DNA of 64,000 nucleotides from Gemmatirosa kalamazoonensis (GTDB taxonomy: Bacteria; Gemmatimonadota; Gemmatimonadetes; Gemmatimonadales; Gemmatimonadaceae). Both the position numbers and the translations under genes were made by a program. This document shows positions 26,799 to 36,009 of this stretch, piece after piece. How positions within the stretch are numbered: position 1 is the first letter of the stretch; every line of letters starts with the position of its first letter. The notes under the pieces are model-generated. The model was not told where the DNA came from and searched no databases. It saw only the letters and a list, made by a program, of their open reading frames with translations. The stretch is from assembly GCF_000522985.1 (NCBI RefSeq), contig NZ_CP007128.1, positions 3,084,220 through 3,148,219 of the forward strand. The letters run 5' to 3'.

Positions 26799-28184
26799 GT
26801 GATGCGATACCTCTTCAAGCGTTCCGCGGTCGTGGCCGCGGTGGGGTCGGCGGCGCTGTTCGCCGCCTGCAAGGACTCCACCTCGGTGCCCGACCTCAAC
26901 AACGTCTCCTCCGCGACGATCGCAGGGGGGCTCAACGCCGCGACGGCGCAGCTGCTCCTTTCCGGGCTGCTGAACAACAACCGCACGAACAACGGCTTCC
27001 GCTACCTCGTCTTCGCGGAGACGATGGCGCGCGACGTCTACAACCTCGACCCGGCCGAGTCGCGCTTCATCACCGAGCTGCTCGGCGTGCCGATCGACCC
27101 CAGCGCGTTCACGGGCGGCGGCTCGTGGCTCGGGTACTTCCAGTCCATCCGGACGGGGAAGGCGCTCCTCGAAGGCATCGGGAGCGCGCAGGGGCTGAGC
27201 GCGCAGGAGCAGGCCGGCGTGCGCGGCATCACGCACACGATCATGGCGCTCGAGCTGCTGCGCGCGTGGGAGATGCGCGGCAACAACGGGATCCCGGTGA
27301 CGGTGCCGAACACGATCAACGACCCCGTCTCGCCGATCCTCTGCACGCCGAACGCGCTCGCGGCCATCAGCGCGATCCTCGACTCCGGCGCGACGGATCT
27401 CGCGGCGGCCGGTTCGAGCTTCGGGCAGATCCAGCTGCCGGCGGGCTTCTCGACCAACGGCTCGTTCGACAACCCGGCGGGATTCCTGAAGTTCAACCGC
27501 GCCATCAAGGGGCAGGTCGAGGTGTACCGCGGCCTCGCCGGCAACGCGGCGTCGTTCACGGCGGCGGTCACGGCGCTGAACGCGTCGTTCCTCGACACCA
27601 CGGCGACGACGCTGACGGGCGGCGTGTACTACACGTACAGCACCGCGCCGGGCGAGACGCAGCGCCCGATCGCGGCGTCGACGATCTACCTCAACCCGTC
27701 GGTCGGCGACAGCATCCAGGCCGGCGACCTGCGGGCGGCGAAGATCAAGACCATCGCCCGCGTGACGCGCAACAACGTGCAGACGACGTACACGACGACG
27801 CTCTCGGATCCGGCGAACCTCACCGGTCCGATCCCGATCATCCGCAACGCGGAGCTGATCCTGCTTCGCGCGCAGGCGGAGATCGGCCTCGGCCAGCTGG
27901 ACGCCGCGACGCGTGACCTCAACGTCGTGCGCCGCAAGGAGGGTGGTCTGCCGAACTACGCCACCTTCACGAGCGCCACGGCCGCGATCAACGCGCTGCT
28001 CTACGAGAAGCGGTACTCGCTGCTCCTCGAGGGGGGCGCCCATCGCCTCGTCGACCTGCGCTTCTACAACCGCTTCAACGCGACCAACCTGCGGAAGGAG
28101 CAGTCGGCCGACGCGTTCAACAGCGTGCTGCCGATCCCGAAGACGGAGATCGACCTGCGCGGGGGCAACGTCACCTGCCAGTGA
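26799..28184 (+). CDS. SusD/RagB-family outer-membrane lipoprotein
   Basis: A 461-residue lipoprotein, partner of the receptor just upstream. The start is GTG 26799 or the directly following ATG 26802; both keep the signal peptide and lipobox FAAC (Cys about 24, followed by KDSTSVPDLNN). SusD features include the helix pairs GVRGITHTIMALELLRAWEM and AELILLRAQAEIGLGQLDAA, and the C-terminal EKRYSLLLEGGAHRLVDLRF with LPIPKTEIDLRGG. The last two are the canonical end of SusD proteins. A strong terminator follows 14 bases after the stop, closing the susC-susD operon. Confidence 0.92.
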   Translation: MMRYLFKRSAVVAAVGSAALFAACKDSTSVPDLNNVSSATIAGGLNAATAQLLLSGLLNNNRTNNGFRYLVFAETMARDVYNLDPAESRFITELLGVPIDPSAFTGGGSWLGYFQSIRTGKALLEGIGSAQGLSAQEQAGVRGITHTIMALELLRAWEMRGNNGIPVTVPNTINDPVSPILCTPNALAAISAILDSGATDLAAAGSSFGQIQLPAGFSTNGSFDNPAGFLKFNRAIKGQVEVYRGLAGNAASFTAAVTALNASFLDTTATTLTGGVYYTYSTAPGETQRPIAASTIYLNPSVGDSIQAGDLRAAKIKTIARVTRNNVQTTYTTTLSDPANLTGPIPIIRNAELILLRAQAEIGLGQLDAATRDLNVVRRKEGGLPNYATFTSATAAINALLYEKRYSLLLEGGAHRLVDLRFYNRFNATNLRKEQSADAFNSVLPIPKTEIDLRGGNVTCQ

Positions 28185-28197
28185 TCTGAGACGGCTC

Positions 28198-28231
28198 GAC
28201 GCGGCCCGGGGCTTCGGCTCCGGGCCGCGTC
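28198..28231 (+). terminator. Rho-independent-type terminator with UUCG tetraloop after the second SusC/SusD operon
   Basis: A 12-bp perfect stem (GACGCGGCCCGG / CCGGGCCGCGTC, 28198-28209 and 28220-28231) continues inward through three more pairs to a C(TTCG)G tetraloop at 28213-28216. A short T-containing tract (GCGTTTCC) follows. UUCG-capped stems are exceptionally stable in RNA. Confidence 0.75.
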
Positions 28232-28309
28232 GCGTTTCCGGCCCGCGCGCGCGTTGCGCCCCCCCGTACCGGCGCGCATCCTAGGGTGAGAGCCAGAGGG
28301 AACGGAGCC

Positions 28310-29488
28310 ATGCGCACTCGTCTAACGATTCTCGCCGGGACGCTCGCGCCCGCGCTGCTGTCGTCGCAGCCGGCGCCGCGCTACGTCGTGGCCGGCAACG
28401 TGCGCGGCGCCGACGACGCCCGCCTCGCCGGCGCGATCGTCGAGATGCGCGCCGCCGGCAGCGCGAGCGCGGCGAGGCAGGCGACCACCGACGCCGACGG
28501 CGCGTTCCGCTTCGGCGACGTCGCACCGGGACAGGTGGAGCTGCGCGTGCGGCGCGTCGGCTTCCGTCCCGAGACGCTGCAGGTCGAGGTGCCGCAGGTC
28601 GACGGCGGCGCGGTGATCGTGCCGCTCGAGCGCGCCGCACAGGCGATGGCGGGCGTGGTGGTGCGCGCGCAGTCGCGCGCGACCGCGTCCATCACGCCGT
28701 TCGCGGCGTTCGAGCGACGGCGGGCGGCGGGGCTCGGCCGCTTCGTCACACGGGCCGACATCGACAAGCGGCGCCCGCAGCGAACGTCCGACCTGTTCCG
28801 CTCAGTGCCCGGCGTCGTCCTCGTGCAGGGCGAGGCGGGCACGCTCGTGCCGCAGTTCCGCAACTCGATGTCGGCCGGCACCGCGTCGCGTGGCGCGAGC
28901 AGCCAGGGCGCGTGCACGCCGTTCTACTGGATGGACGGCACCCCGTTAGGCGCCCTCGCGCTCGACCTCGACGCCATCCCGCCGGGCGCGATCGAGGGGA
29001 TCGAGCTGTACAGCGGCATCGCGACCGTGCCGGCGGCGCTGCGCGGCGGCGTGTCGAACGCCGTGTGCGGCGTGATCGCGGTGTGGACGCGCCGCGGCGG
29101 CCCGCGCACCGGCCCGGGAAGCGTGTCGTCGCTGCAGCTCGCGAAGCTCGTCGAGTCGGGGGACGTGTTCACCGCCGACCAGGTGGACGACGCGGCGGTG
29201 ATGCTGCCGGTCGTGCCGTTCACGCCCGAGTACCCGGACGCGCTGCGCAAGACGGCGGGGAAGGTGGTCGCGGAGTTCGTCGTCGACGCGAACGGCGACA
29301 TCGAGGGGGAGACGATCGGCTTCGTCTCGTCCACCGCGCCGGCGTTCAGCGAGTCGGTGCGCGCCGCGCTGTTCGGCCTCCACTTCACCGCGGCGCAGCG
29401 GAAGGGGCACGCCGTGCGGCAGGTGGTGCAGTGGCCGGTCAAGTTCGAGCCGGACGACAAGGGCGCCGCAGTCGTGAAGACGCCCTGA
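28310..29488 (+). CDS. exported plug-domain protein fused to a TonB C-terminal domain (no barrel)
   Basis: A 392-residue protein starting at ATG 28310 (GGAG six bases upstream). It has a signal peptide (about 1-20), then a carboxypeptidase-regulatory-like domain (24-110; DADGAFRFGDVAPGQVELRVRR). Residues 145-262 form a TonB-receptor plug (FVTRADIDKRRPQRTSDLFR, IEGIELYSGIATVPA, CGVIAVWTRRG). Residues 303-385 resemble the TonB C-terminal domain (PEYPDALRKTAGKVVAEFVV through QVVQWPVKFEP). No beta-barrel follows. TonB C-terminal domains normally contact the TonB box of receptors in the periplasm, so a fusion to a plug is unusual. It may act as a periplasmic adaptor. It is monocistronic between two terminator-like structures. 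Confidence 0.75.
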   Translation: MRTRLTILAGTLAPALLSSQPAPRYVVAGNVRGADDARLAGAIVEMRAAGSASAARQATTDADGAFRFGDVAPGQVELRVRRVGFRPETLQVEVPQVDGGAVIVPLERAAQAMAGVVVRAQSRATASITPFAAFERRRAAGLGRFVTRADIDKRRPQRTSDLFRSVPGVVLVQGEAGTLVPQFRNSMSAGTASRGASSQGACTPFYWMDGTPLGALALDLDAIPPGAIEGIELYSGIATVPAALRGGVSNAVCGVIAVWTRRGGPRTGPGSVSSLQLAKLVESGDVFTADQVDDAAVMLPVVPFTPEYPDALRKTAGKVVAEFVVDANGDIEGETIGFVSSTAPAFSESVRAALFGLHFTAAQRKGHAVRQVVQWPVKFEPDDKGAAVVKTP

Positions 29489-29498
29489 CGAGAACGAA

Positions 29499-29568
29499 AC
29501 CGCAGAGGACGCAGAGGGCGCAGCGGAGCCGTTAGGCAGTCCTCTGCGCCCTCTGCGTCCTCTGCGGT
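29499..29568. repeat. palindrome of 9-nt GCAGAGGAC repeats between convergent genes
   Basis: Left arm 29499-29527 and right arm 29540-29568 are 29-base inverted copies with a single mismatch. The 12-base loop contains the heptamer GTTAGGC (29531-29537). The element lies between the plug/TonB gene (+) and pdhC (-), and likely terminates both. A one-unit relative is at 60278-60304. Confidence 0.85.
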
Positions 29569-29576
29569 CCGATCCG

Positions 29577-30986
29577 TCAGAGCATCGAGAGCGGGCTCTC
29601 CACCAGCTTCCGCACCGTCTGCAGGAACTTCGCGCCCAACGCGCCGTCGATCACGCGGTGGTCGCAGCTCATCGTGACGCGCATGCGCTTCGCGACCTTC
29701 ACCTCGCCGTTCACCGCCACCGGCTTGTCCTCGATCGCGCCGATGGCGAGGATCCCCGCCTCGGGCGGGTTGATGATCGCGGTGAACTGGTCGATGCCGA
29801 ACATGCCGAGGTTCGAGACGGAGAACGTCGACCCGGTGTACTCCTCCGGCTTCAGCTTCCGCTCGCGCGCGCGGCCTGCGAGCTCCTTCGCCTCGCGCGA
29901 GATCTGCCCCATGCGCTTCTTGTCGGCGTCGAAGATGACCGGCGTGATGAGCCCGTCCTCGATCGCGACGGCCATCCCGAGGTGCACGCGCCGGTGCTGC
30001 CGGATCTTGTCGCCGAGCCAGTGCGCGTTCACCTCGGGGTGCATCGACAGCGCGACGGCGACCGCCTTCAGCACGATGTCGTTGAACGACACCTTGTACT
30101 CGTCGCCCATCGCCGCGAGCTGCGTGCGCAGCTCCGCGGCGCGCGCCATGTCGAACTCCGCGGTGAGGTAGAACGTCGGCACCGGGCCGATCGACTCGCT
30201 CAGCCGGCGCGCGATCGTCTTGCGGATCTGGGTGAGCGGAACGTCCTGGAAGTCGCCCGGTGCGGCGGCAGCGGGTGCGGCGGGTGCGGCTGCCGCGGGC
30301 TCGGATGCGGCGGCGGGCGCGGCGGACGGTGCGCGGGGCGCGGCGGCCGCGGCCTCCACGTCGCGACGGATGATGCGTCCCCCGGGGCCGGAGCCGCGCA
30401 CTTGCTCGAGCTCGAGCCCCGCTTCGGCCGCCATGCGGCGGGCGAGCGGCGACGAGAGCACGCGGCCGCCGTTGTCGGCGGCGTGCGGCGCCTGCTCCGA
30501 CTCGTGACCGCCGGCCTGCGGCATCGGCGTGCGCGGCGCCGCGCCACCCGCCGCACCCGGCGGCGCGGCGGCGACCTTCTCCTGCGGCGGCGTGGACGCC
30601 TCGCCCTGCGACTGCGACGGCGCACGCGGCACCGACGACGCGCCGGCCTGCTCGCGCTGCTGCGCCACGACTGCCTCGGGCTGCGCGGCGGCAGGCGCCG
30701 CGGCGGGCGCCGGCGCCGCGCCGCCGACGAGCGCGTCGATGTTCTCGTCCGGCGCGGCGATGACGGCGATGAGCTGCCCCACCGGCGTCGACGTGTTCTC
30801 GTCGATGAGCCGCTTGCGCAGCACGCCGTCGCCGCGCGCGACGAGCTCCATGATCGCCTTGTCCGTCTCGACCTCAGCGAGCGTGTCGCCCGTCTTCACC
30901 GCGTCGCCCTCGTTCTTCAGCCACTTGACGAGACGCCCCTCCTCCATCGTCGGGGAGAGCGCCTCCATCATCACTTTCGTCGCCAT
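29577..30986 (-). CDS. pdhC: pyruvate dehydrogenase complex E2, dihydrolipoamide acetyltransferase
   Basis: A 469-residue core enzyme that accepts acetyl on its lipoyl arm and passes it to CoA. The single lipoyl domain (1-80) has its lipoylation lysine in ETDKAIM (K43). A long Ala/Pro/Gln-rich linker (85-170) follows. The peripheral subunit-binding domain is about 178-215 (VLSSPLARRMAAEAGLELEQ, then VRGSGPGGRIIRRDVEAA). After a second Ala/Pro linker comes the catalytic acyltransferase domain (250-469) with DHRVIDGALGAKFL carrying the active-site His and Asp. It is the last gene of lipA-pdhA-pdhB-pdhC. The 82-base gap upstream holds palindrome 31004-31066. Confidence 0.95.
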   Translation of the reverse strand: MATKVMMEALSPTMEEGRLVKWLKNEGDAVKTGDTLAEVETDKAIMELVARGDGVLRKRLIDENTSTPVGQLIAVIAAPDENIDALVGGAAPAPAAAPAAAQPEAVVAQQREQAGASSVPRAPSQSQGEASTPPQEKVAAAPPGAAGGAAPRTPMPQAGGHESEQAPHAADNGGRVLSSPLARRMAAEAGLELEQVRGSGPGGRIIRRDVEAAAAAPRAPSAAPAAASEPAAAAPAAPAAAAPGDFQDVPLTQIRKTIARRLSESIGPVPTFYLTAEFDMARAAELRTQLAAMGDEYKVSFNDIVLKAVAVALSMHPEVNAHWLGDKIRQHRRVHLGMAVAIEDGLITPVIFDADKKRMGQISREAKELAGRARERKLKPEEYTGSTFSVSNLGMFGIDQFTAIINPPEAGILAIGAIEDKPVAVNGEVKVAKRMRVTMSCDHRVIDGALGAKFLQTVRKLVESPLSML

Positions 30987-31003
30987 GGATATCTCTGGTG
31001 TGG

Positions 31004-31066
31004 GCTGCGTGGCTGCGCGCTGCGTGGCTGCGTGACGGTCACCTCCGCAGCCACCCAGCCACGCAG
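31004..31066. repeat. palindrome of GCTGCGTG 8-nt repeats between pdhB and pdhC
   Basis: Left units CTGCGTGG/CTGCGCG (31004-31034) face inverted units CGCAGCCAC/CAGCCACGCAG (31046-31066), imperfectly paired. It lies inside an operon (both flanking genes on the minus strand) and could reduce or tune pdhC relative to pdhB, for example as a processing or attenuation hairpin. Same family as 35911-36009. Confidence 0.7.
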
Positions 31067-31068
31067 GT

Positions 31069-32049
31069 TCACTCCAGGTACAGGACCTTCTTGATCGCGG
31101 CGATCGTCTTCGGCGCGTCGGGCTTCGCCGCCTTCTCGAGGTTCTTCGCGTACGGCATCGGCACGTCTTCCTGGTGCACGCGGATCACCGGCGCGTCGAG
31201 ATGGTCGAAGCACTCGCGCTGCACCGAGTCGGTCACCTGCGCGCCGACGCCGGAGTGCGGCCACCCCTCCTCGAGCACCACGCAGCGGTTCGTCTTGCGC
31301 ACGCTCTCGTAGATCGCCTCGGTGTCCATCGGCCGCACCGTGCGCAGATCCACGACGTCGACGCGGATGCCTTCCTTCGCGAGCTGGTCGGCCGCGTTCA
31401 CGGCGACGAGCGCCATCTTCCCCCACGTGACGATCGTGGCGTGGTCGCCCTCCCGCTTCAGCTCCGCCTTGCCGATCGGGATGACGTACTCCTCCTCGGG
31501 GACCTCGCCCTTGGTGTTGTACAGCATCTCGCCCTCGAGCATGCACACCGGGTTGTCGTCGCGGATGGCCGACTTGAGCAGCCCCTTCGCGTCGTACGGC
31601 GTGCCGGGCGCGACGACCTTGAGCCCCGGGATGTGCGCGAGCCAGCTCTCCCACGCCTGCGAGTGCTGCGCCGAGAGCTGCAGCGCGGCGCCGTTCGGCC
31701 CGCGGAACACGATCGGGATGTTGTACTGGCCGCCCGACATGTAGAGCATCTTCGCGGCGGCGTTCACGACCTGGTCGAGCGCGAGCAGCGCGAAGTTCCA
31801 CGTCATGAACTCGATGACGGGGCGCAGCCCGACCATCGCCGCGCCGACGCCGACGCCGGCGAAGCCGAGCTCCGTGATCGGCGTGTCGACGACGCGCATC
31901 TCGCCGAAGTCCTGGAGGAGCCCCTTGGACACCTTGTAGGCGCCCTGGTAGACGCCCACCTCCTCGCCCATGATGAAGACGCGGTCGTCCCGCTGCATCT
32001 CTTCGCGCAGCGCCTGATTCAGCGCGTCGCGGTACGTAATGACAGGCAT
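31069..32049 (-). CDS. pdhB: pyruvate dehydrogenase E1 component subunit beta
   Basis: A 326-residue beta subunit of the thiamine-diphosphate E1 enzyme. It shows the N-terminal MPVITYRDALNQALREEMQRDDRVFIMGEEVGVYQGAYKVSKGL, the pyrimidine-ring glutamate in GEEVG, and RVVDTPITELGFAGVGVGAAM. The C-terminal transketolase domain has DVVDLRTVRPMDTEAI and VVLEEGWPHSG. Length and motifs are standard. It follows pdhA by 12 bases; the gap contains a GTTAGGC heptamer (32052-32058). Confidence 0.96.
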   Translation of the reverse strand: MPVITYRDALNQALREEMQRDDRVFIMGEEVGVYQGAYKVSKGLLQDFGEMRVVDTPITELGFAGVGVGAAMVGLRPVIEFMTWNFALLALDQVVNAAAKMLYMSGGQYNIPIVFRGPNGAALQLSAQHSQAWESWLAHIPGLKVVAPGTPYDAKGLLKSAIRDDNPVCMLEGEMLYNTKGEVPEEEYVIPIGKAELKREGDHATIVTWGKMALVAVNAADQLAKEGIRVDVVDLRTVRPMDTEAIYESVRKTNRCVVLEEGWPHSGVGAQVTDSVQRECFDHLDAPVIRVHQEDVPMPYAKNLEKAAKPDAPKTIAAIKKVLYLE

Positions 32050-32061
32050 CGGTTAGGCGGG

Positions 32062-33132
<1,071 letters not shown>

Positions 33133-33150
33133 GTGTGAGTCTCTCGGACG

Positions 33151-34068
33151 TTAGGCGGTGGCGGCCTGCGCCGCCTGGACCTGCTCCCAGGCGTGGTAGC
33201 TCGAGCGCACCAGCGGCGCGCTCTCGACGTGCTTGAACCCCAGCGCGAGCCCGACCTCGCGGAACCACCGGAAATCCTCCGGCGTCACGTAGCGGTCGAG
33301 CGCGATGTGCGAGTCGGACGGCCGGAGGTACTGGCCGAGCGTCAGGATGTCGACGTCCACGGCGCGCAGGTCGCGCATCACGGCGACGACCTCCTCGTTC
33401 GTCTCCCCCATCCCGAGGATGATCCCCGTCTTCGTCGGGATGTGCGGGGCGAGTCGCTTGGAGGTGCGGAAGATGTTCATCACGCGCTCGTAGCGGCCGC
33501 CGGGGCGGCACTTCTTGTACAGGCGCGGGACGGTCTCGGTGTTGTGGTTGTAGATGTCCGGCTCTGCCTCCAGCACCGTCCGGATCGACTCCTCGTGCCC
33601 CTGGAAGTCGGGAACGAGCACCTCGACCGACGTCTCGGGGAGCCGGGCCTTGATCTGCCGGATCGTCTCGGCGAACGCCCAGGCCCCGAAGTCGGGAAGG
33701 TCGTCGCGGTCGACGGAGGTGAGCACGACGTGGCGGAGCTGCATCTCGGCGCACGCCTCGGCCACGCGCTCCGGCTCCGCCGGGTCGAACCGCGGCGGGC
33801 GCCCGTGCGCGACCGCGCAGTACGCGCAGTTGCGGGTGCAGACGTCGCCGAGGATCATGAACGTCGCGGTGCCGTGCTCCCAGCACTCGCCGACGTTCGG
33901 GCAGTGCGCCTCCTCACAGACCGTGTGCAGGTCGAGGGAGCGCATCAGCTGCTTGAGCCGGAGGTAGTTCGGGCCGCCCGGCGCCTTCACCTTCAGCCAC
34001 GACGGCTTCCGCTCGGGGAGCGGTTCCGTGCGGTGTCGCCCCAGAATCTGATACAGTGTCTCGGCCAT
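33151..34068 (-). CDS. lipA: lipoyl synthase (radical SAM)
   Basis: Inserts two sulfurs into octanoyl groups on PdhC and GcvH. The auxiliary Fe-S cluster cysteines are C51, C56 and C62 (CEEAHCPNVGEC). The radical-SAM CxxxCxxC is C77, C81 and C84 (CTRNCAYC). The C-terminal APLVRSSYHA supplies the conserved serine ligand. 305 residues is usual. As first gene of lipA-pdhA-pdhB-pdhC it ties cofactor synthesis to the main lipoylated enzyme. The TAA stop is within a GCCTAAC heptamer. Confidence 0.96.
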   Translation of the reverse strand: MAETLYQILGRHRTEPLPERKPSWLKVKAPGGPNYLRLKQLMRSLDLHTVCEEAHCPNVGECWEHGTATFMILGDVCTRNCAYCAVAHGRPPRFDPAEPERVAEACAEMQLRHVVLTSVDRDDLPDFGAWAFAETIRQIKARLPETSVEVLVPDFQGHEESIRTVLEAEPDIYNHNTETVPRLYKKCRPGGRYERVMNIFRTSKRLAPHIPTKTGIILGMGETNEEVVAVMRDLRAVDVDILTLGQYLRPSDSHIALDRYVTPEDFRWFREVGLALGFKHVESAPLVRSSYHAWEQVQAAQAATA

Positions 34069-34306
34069 CGCGCGTTCGCCGGGGAAAGCCCGCGCCGTCG
34101 GTCGGTGCGAGCGGCGCGAAATCTACCGGAGCGCGTCCCCGAGAGGTAGCGAGTGGTAACCGTCCAACGCGCAGAACGGTGGTGCCTTACCCCGGCGACG
34201 CACCGCCGGGAGCCGCATGGGACGGGCCGCGACGCCACCCGCGCCATGAAACCCCACCCCCTGCTCGAGCGTACGAAGGAGCAGCCCTGACAACAGAGAA
34301 TACGAC

Positions 34307-34531
34307 ATGCTGCGCACCGTCTTCACCATCGGCCTCTTCGCCGTCCTCGGCCTGCTCGCCCTGAAGATCGTCTTCGGGATCTTCGGACCGCTGATGGCGC
34401 TGTTCCTCTTCCTCGCCGTCCTGGCGCTCAAGATCGCGTTCGTCGGGTTCATCATCTATCTCATCCTGCGAGTCGTCAGCCCGGGTACGGCGCAACGAAT
34501 CAGGGATCGGTGGTCCGGCAGCTCGTTCTGA
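34307..34531 (+). CDS. small two-helix membrane protein
   Basis: A 74-residue protein starting MLRTVFTIGLFAVLGLLALK, with two long hydrophobic helices (about 3-25 and 27-60) separated by GIFGP. It has a short charged C terminus (RIRDRWSGSSF). No family is recognised. The codon use and the strong terminator immediately downstream support a real gene. It is divergent from lipA over 238 bases. That gap holds a loosely palindromic GGTAACC...GGTGCC stretch and an AAGGAG about 20 bases upstream of the ATG, and nothing else that I can assign. Confidence 0.7.
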   Translation: MLRTVFTIGLFAVLGLLALKIVFGIFGPLMALFLFLAVLALKIAFVGFIIYLILRVVSPGTAQRIRDRWSGSSF

Positions 34532-34558
34532 ACGGCGCGACGGTCGGGGCGAAAGCGG

Positions 34559-34592
34559 AGCGGGGCACGAGGGTTTCTCCTCGTGCCCCGCT
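34559..34592. terminator. bidirectional hairpin terminator
   Basis: A 14-bp perfect stem: AGCGGGGCACGAGG (34559-34572) and its complement (34579-34592), with loop GTTTCT. The right side runs into TTCGTT and the left side is preceded by GCGAAA, so it can act for the + small membrane gene and for the - DUF2306 remnant that ends at 34620. Confidence 0.8.
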
Positions 34593-34619
34593 TTCGTTCG
34601 CGTCGTTCCGGCGGGACGC

Positions 34620-34939
34620 CTACTCCGGCAGAGGCGGCAGCGCCCGCACCAGCGTCCGCAGCACGTTGCGTCCCTGGATCGCGAACTCGGTCAGCAGCAG
34701 CGGGATCGCCCAGCACCCCAGGCGGCGATGGCGACCTGGTCGTCGGGGGTGCCGATCCCGGCCGCGACCACGACGCGGTGTGTCACCCGGAACGCGACGA
34801 ACGCGACCGTGAGCACGTAGCTGCGCACCATCCACTCGCGGTGCTGCGCGATGTTGCCGCGCCGGATGGAGGTGAACGCGATCGCGGTGGCACCGACCCA
34901 CGCGGTGGTCAGTCCCCAGAGCCCGGCGCGATACGCCAT
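34620..34939 (-). pseudogene. truncated, frameshifted DUF2306-type membrane protein
   Basis: The frame from ATG 34939 reads MAYRAGLWGLTTAWVGATAI with HREWMVRSYVLTVAFVAFRV. This is the C-terminal half of a DUF2306 (four-helix membrane) protein. It then derails at a G run near 34715-34722 and stops at 34691. The next frame continues the family pattern (GCWAIPLLLTEFAIQG) to a TAG at 34620. Restoring one G would join them. The N-terminal half of the family is missing too. It lies 14 bases below the deoxyhypusine synthase-like gene. A sequencing error could explain the shift but not the truncation. Confidence 0.65.
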
Positions 34940-34953
34940 GCCCGCGGGACGCG

Positions 34954-35904
34954 CTAGCCGAGCCGCTCCACGACCGCCCACGCGAGCAGCGGCACCATGA
35001 TCTCGTGATGGCCGGTGATCTCGTAGCCGCGGCCGCTCTGCAGCGTGGGGCGCTGTACGACGTTCATGCGCGGCCGGTAGTGGCGCTGCATGTCGAGGTC
35101 GCAGGTCACGAACCCCTGCGGCCGGCCGTCGTGCAGGTTGCGCGCGATGGTGAGCGCCTTCAGAAACACCTCGGGCATGATCACCGCGCTGCCGAGGTTG
35201 AGCACCACGCCGCCGTCGTCGAGGCGCGGAAGGGAGCCGGCGAGCCGGCGGAAGTCGCGGTGGCTCGTGTCGCCGATCGCGGCGCCGTTCGCGGTGGGGT
35301 GCTGGTGGATGATCTCCGCGCCGAGCGCCGCGTGCACCGTCGCGGGAACGCCGAGCCGCCAGGCGTTGAGGATGACGGAGAGCTCCGGGTGCGCGAGCGA
35401 CGGCTCGACGTCGAGCGCGCGGGCGACGCTCTCGCCCATCCCCCAGCCCTCGCGCATGCCCGCGGCGAACGCCTCGTTCAGCCCGCGCCCCGTCTCCTCC
35501 GCCATGCCGAACGTGCCGTCGCGCAGTCCCGCCGCGACGTCCTCCGACGTGCCGCCGAAGCGCGCGATCTCGTAGTCGTGGATCGCCGCCGATCCGTTCA
35601 TCGCGACGTGCGTCACGATGCCGCGCCGGAACAGGTCGACGAGGACCGGCGCGCAGCCGGTCTTCACGACGTGTCCGCCGAGCATCACGACGACGCCCTT
35701 GCCGCCGCGCGCGGCGTCGACCACCGCGTCGACCACGCGCGCGAAGTCGCGCGCCACGAGCACGTCGGGCAGCGAGTCGAGGAAGTCGACGAACGAGTGC
35801 CCGCCCGCTGCCGGCGGCTTCGCGAACTCCTCGGCGCGCACCTTGTTGGGCCGGCGCGCGATCGGGACGGTGCGGACGCGACTCAGGTCGGCTTCGTCGT
35901 ACAT
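34954..35904 (-). CDS. deoxyhypusine synthase-like protein
   Basis: A 316-residue protein with the fold pattern of the deoxyhypusine/homospermidine synthase family: VVMLGGHVVKTGCAPVLVDLFRRG, ATHVAMNGSAAIHDYEIA-like IVTHVAMNGSAAIHDYEIARFGGTSEDVA, and an NAD-binding Gly-rich C-terminal part (DGGVVLNLGSAVIMPEVFLKAL). Bacteria lack eIF5A, so bacterial members usually make or modify polyamines or are uncharacterised. I cannot locate the eukaryotic catalytic lysine with confidence. It stands alone between DUF3108 and the DUF2306 remnant, with palindrome 35911-36009 upstream. Confidence 0.6.
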   Translation of the reverse strand: MYDEADLSRVRTVPIARRPNKVRAEEFAKPPAAGGHSFVDFLDSLPDVLVARDFARVVDAVVDAARGGKGVVVMLGGHVVKTGCAPVLVDLFRRGIVTHVAMNGSAAIHDYEIARFGGTSEDVAAGLRDGTFGMAEETGRGLNEAFAAGMREGWGMGESVARALDVEPSLAHPELSVILNAWRLGVPATVHAALGAEIIHQHPTANGAAIGDTSHRDFRRLAGSLPRLDDGGVVLNLGSAVIMPEVFLKALTIARNLHDGRPQGFVTCDLDMQRHYRPRMNVVQRPTLQSGRGYEITGHHEIMVPLLAWAVVERLG

Positions 35905-35910
35905 GGGAGG

Positions 35911-36009
35911 GCTGCGTGGCTGCGTGGCTGCGTGGCTGCGTGGCTGCGTGGCTGCGTGCTGCGTCGTTGCGTCGGCACGTGCGCGTTACGCAGCGACGGA
36001 GCACGCAGC
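35911..36009. repeat. GCTGCGTG tandem array with a short inverted arm
   Basis: Six nearly perfect head-to-tail GCTGCGTG units fill 35911-35958. The last units plus a diverged tail (35951-35971) pair with 35989-36009 over 21 bases with two mismatches. It lies between the DUF3108 stop and the deoxyhypusine synthase-like start, both on the minus strand. The tandem array is far longer than the inverted arm, unlike the symmetric elements. Confidence 0.8.

Noticed and set aside
31004-31066. Insertion sequence remnants at the intergenic palindromes
   Set aside because: No transposase fragment or target-site duplication is visible. The elements consist only of short repeats.
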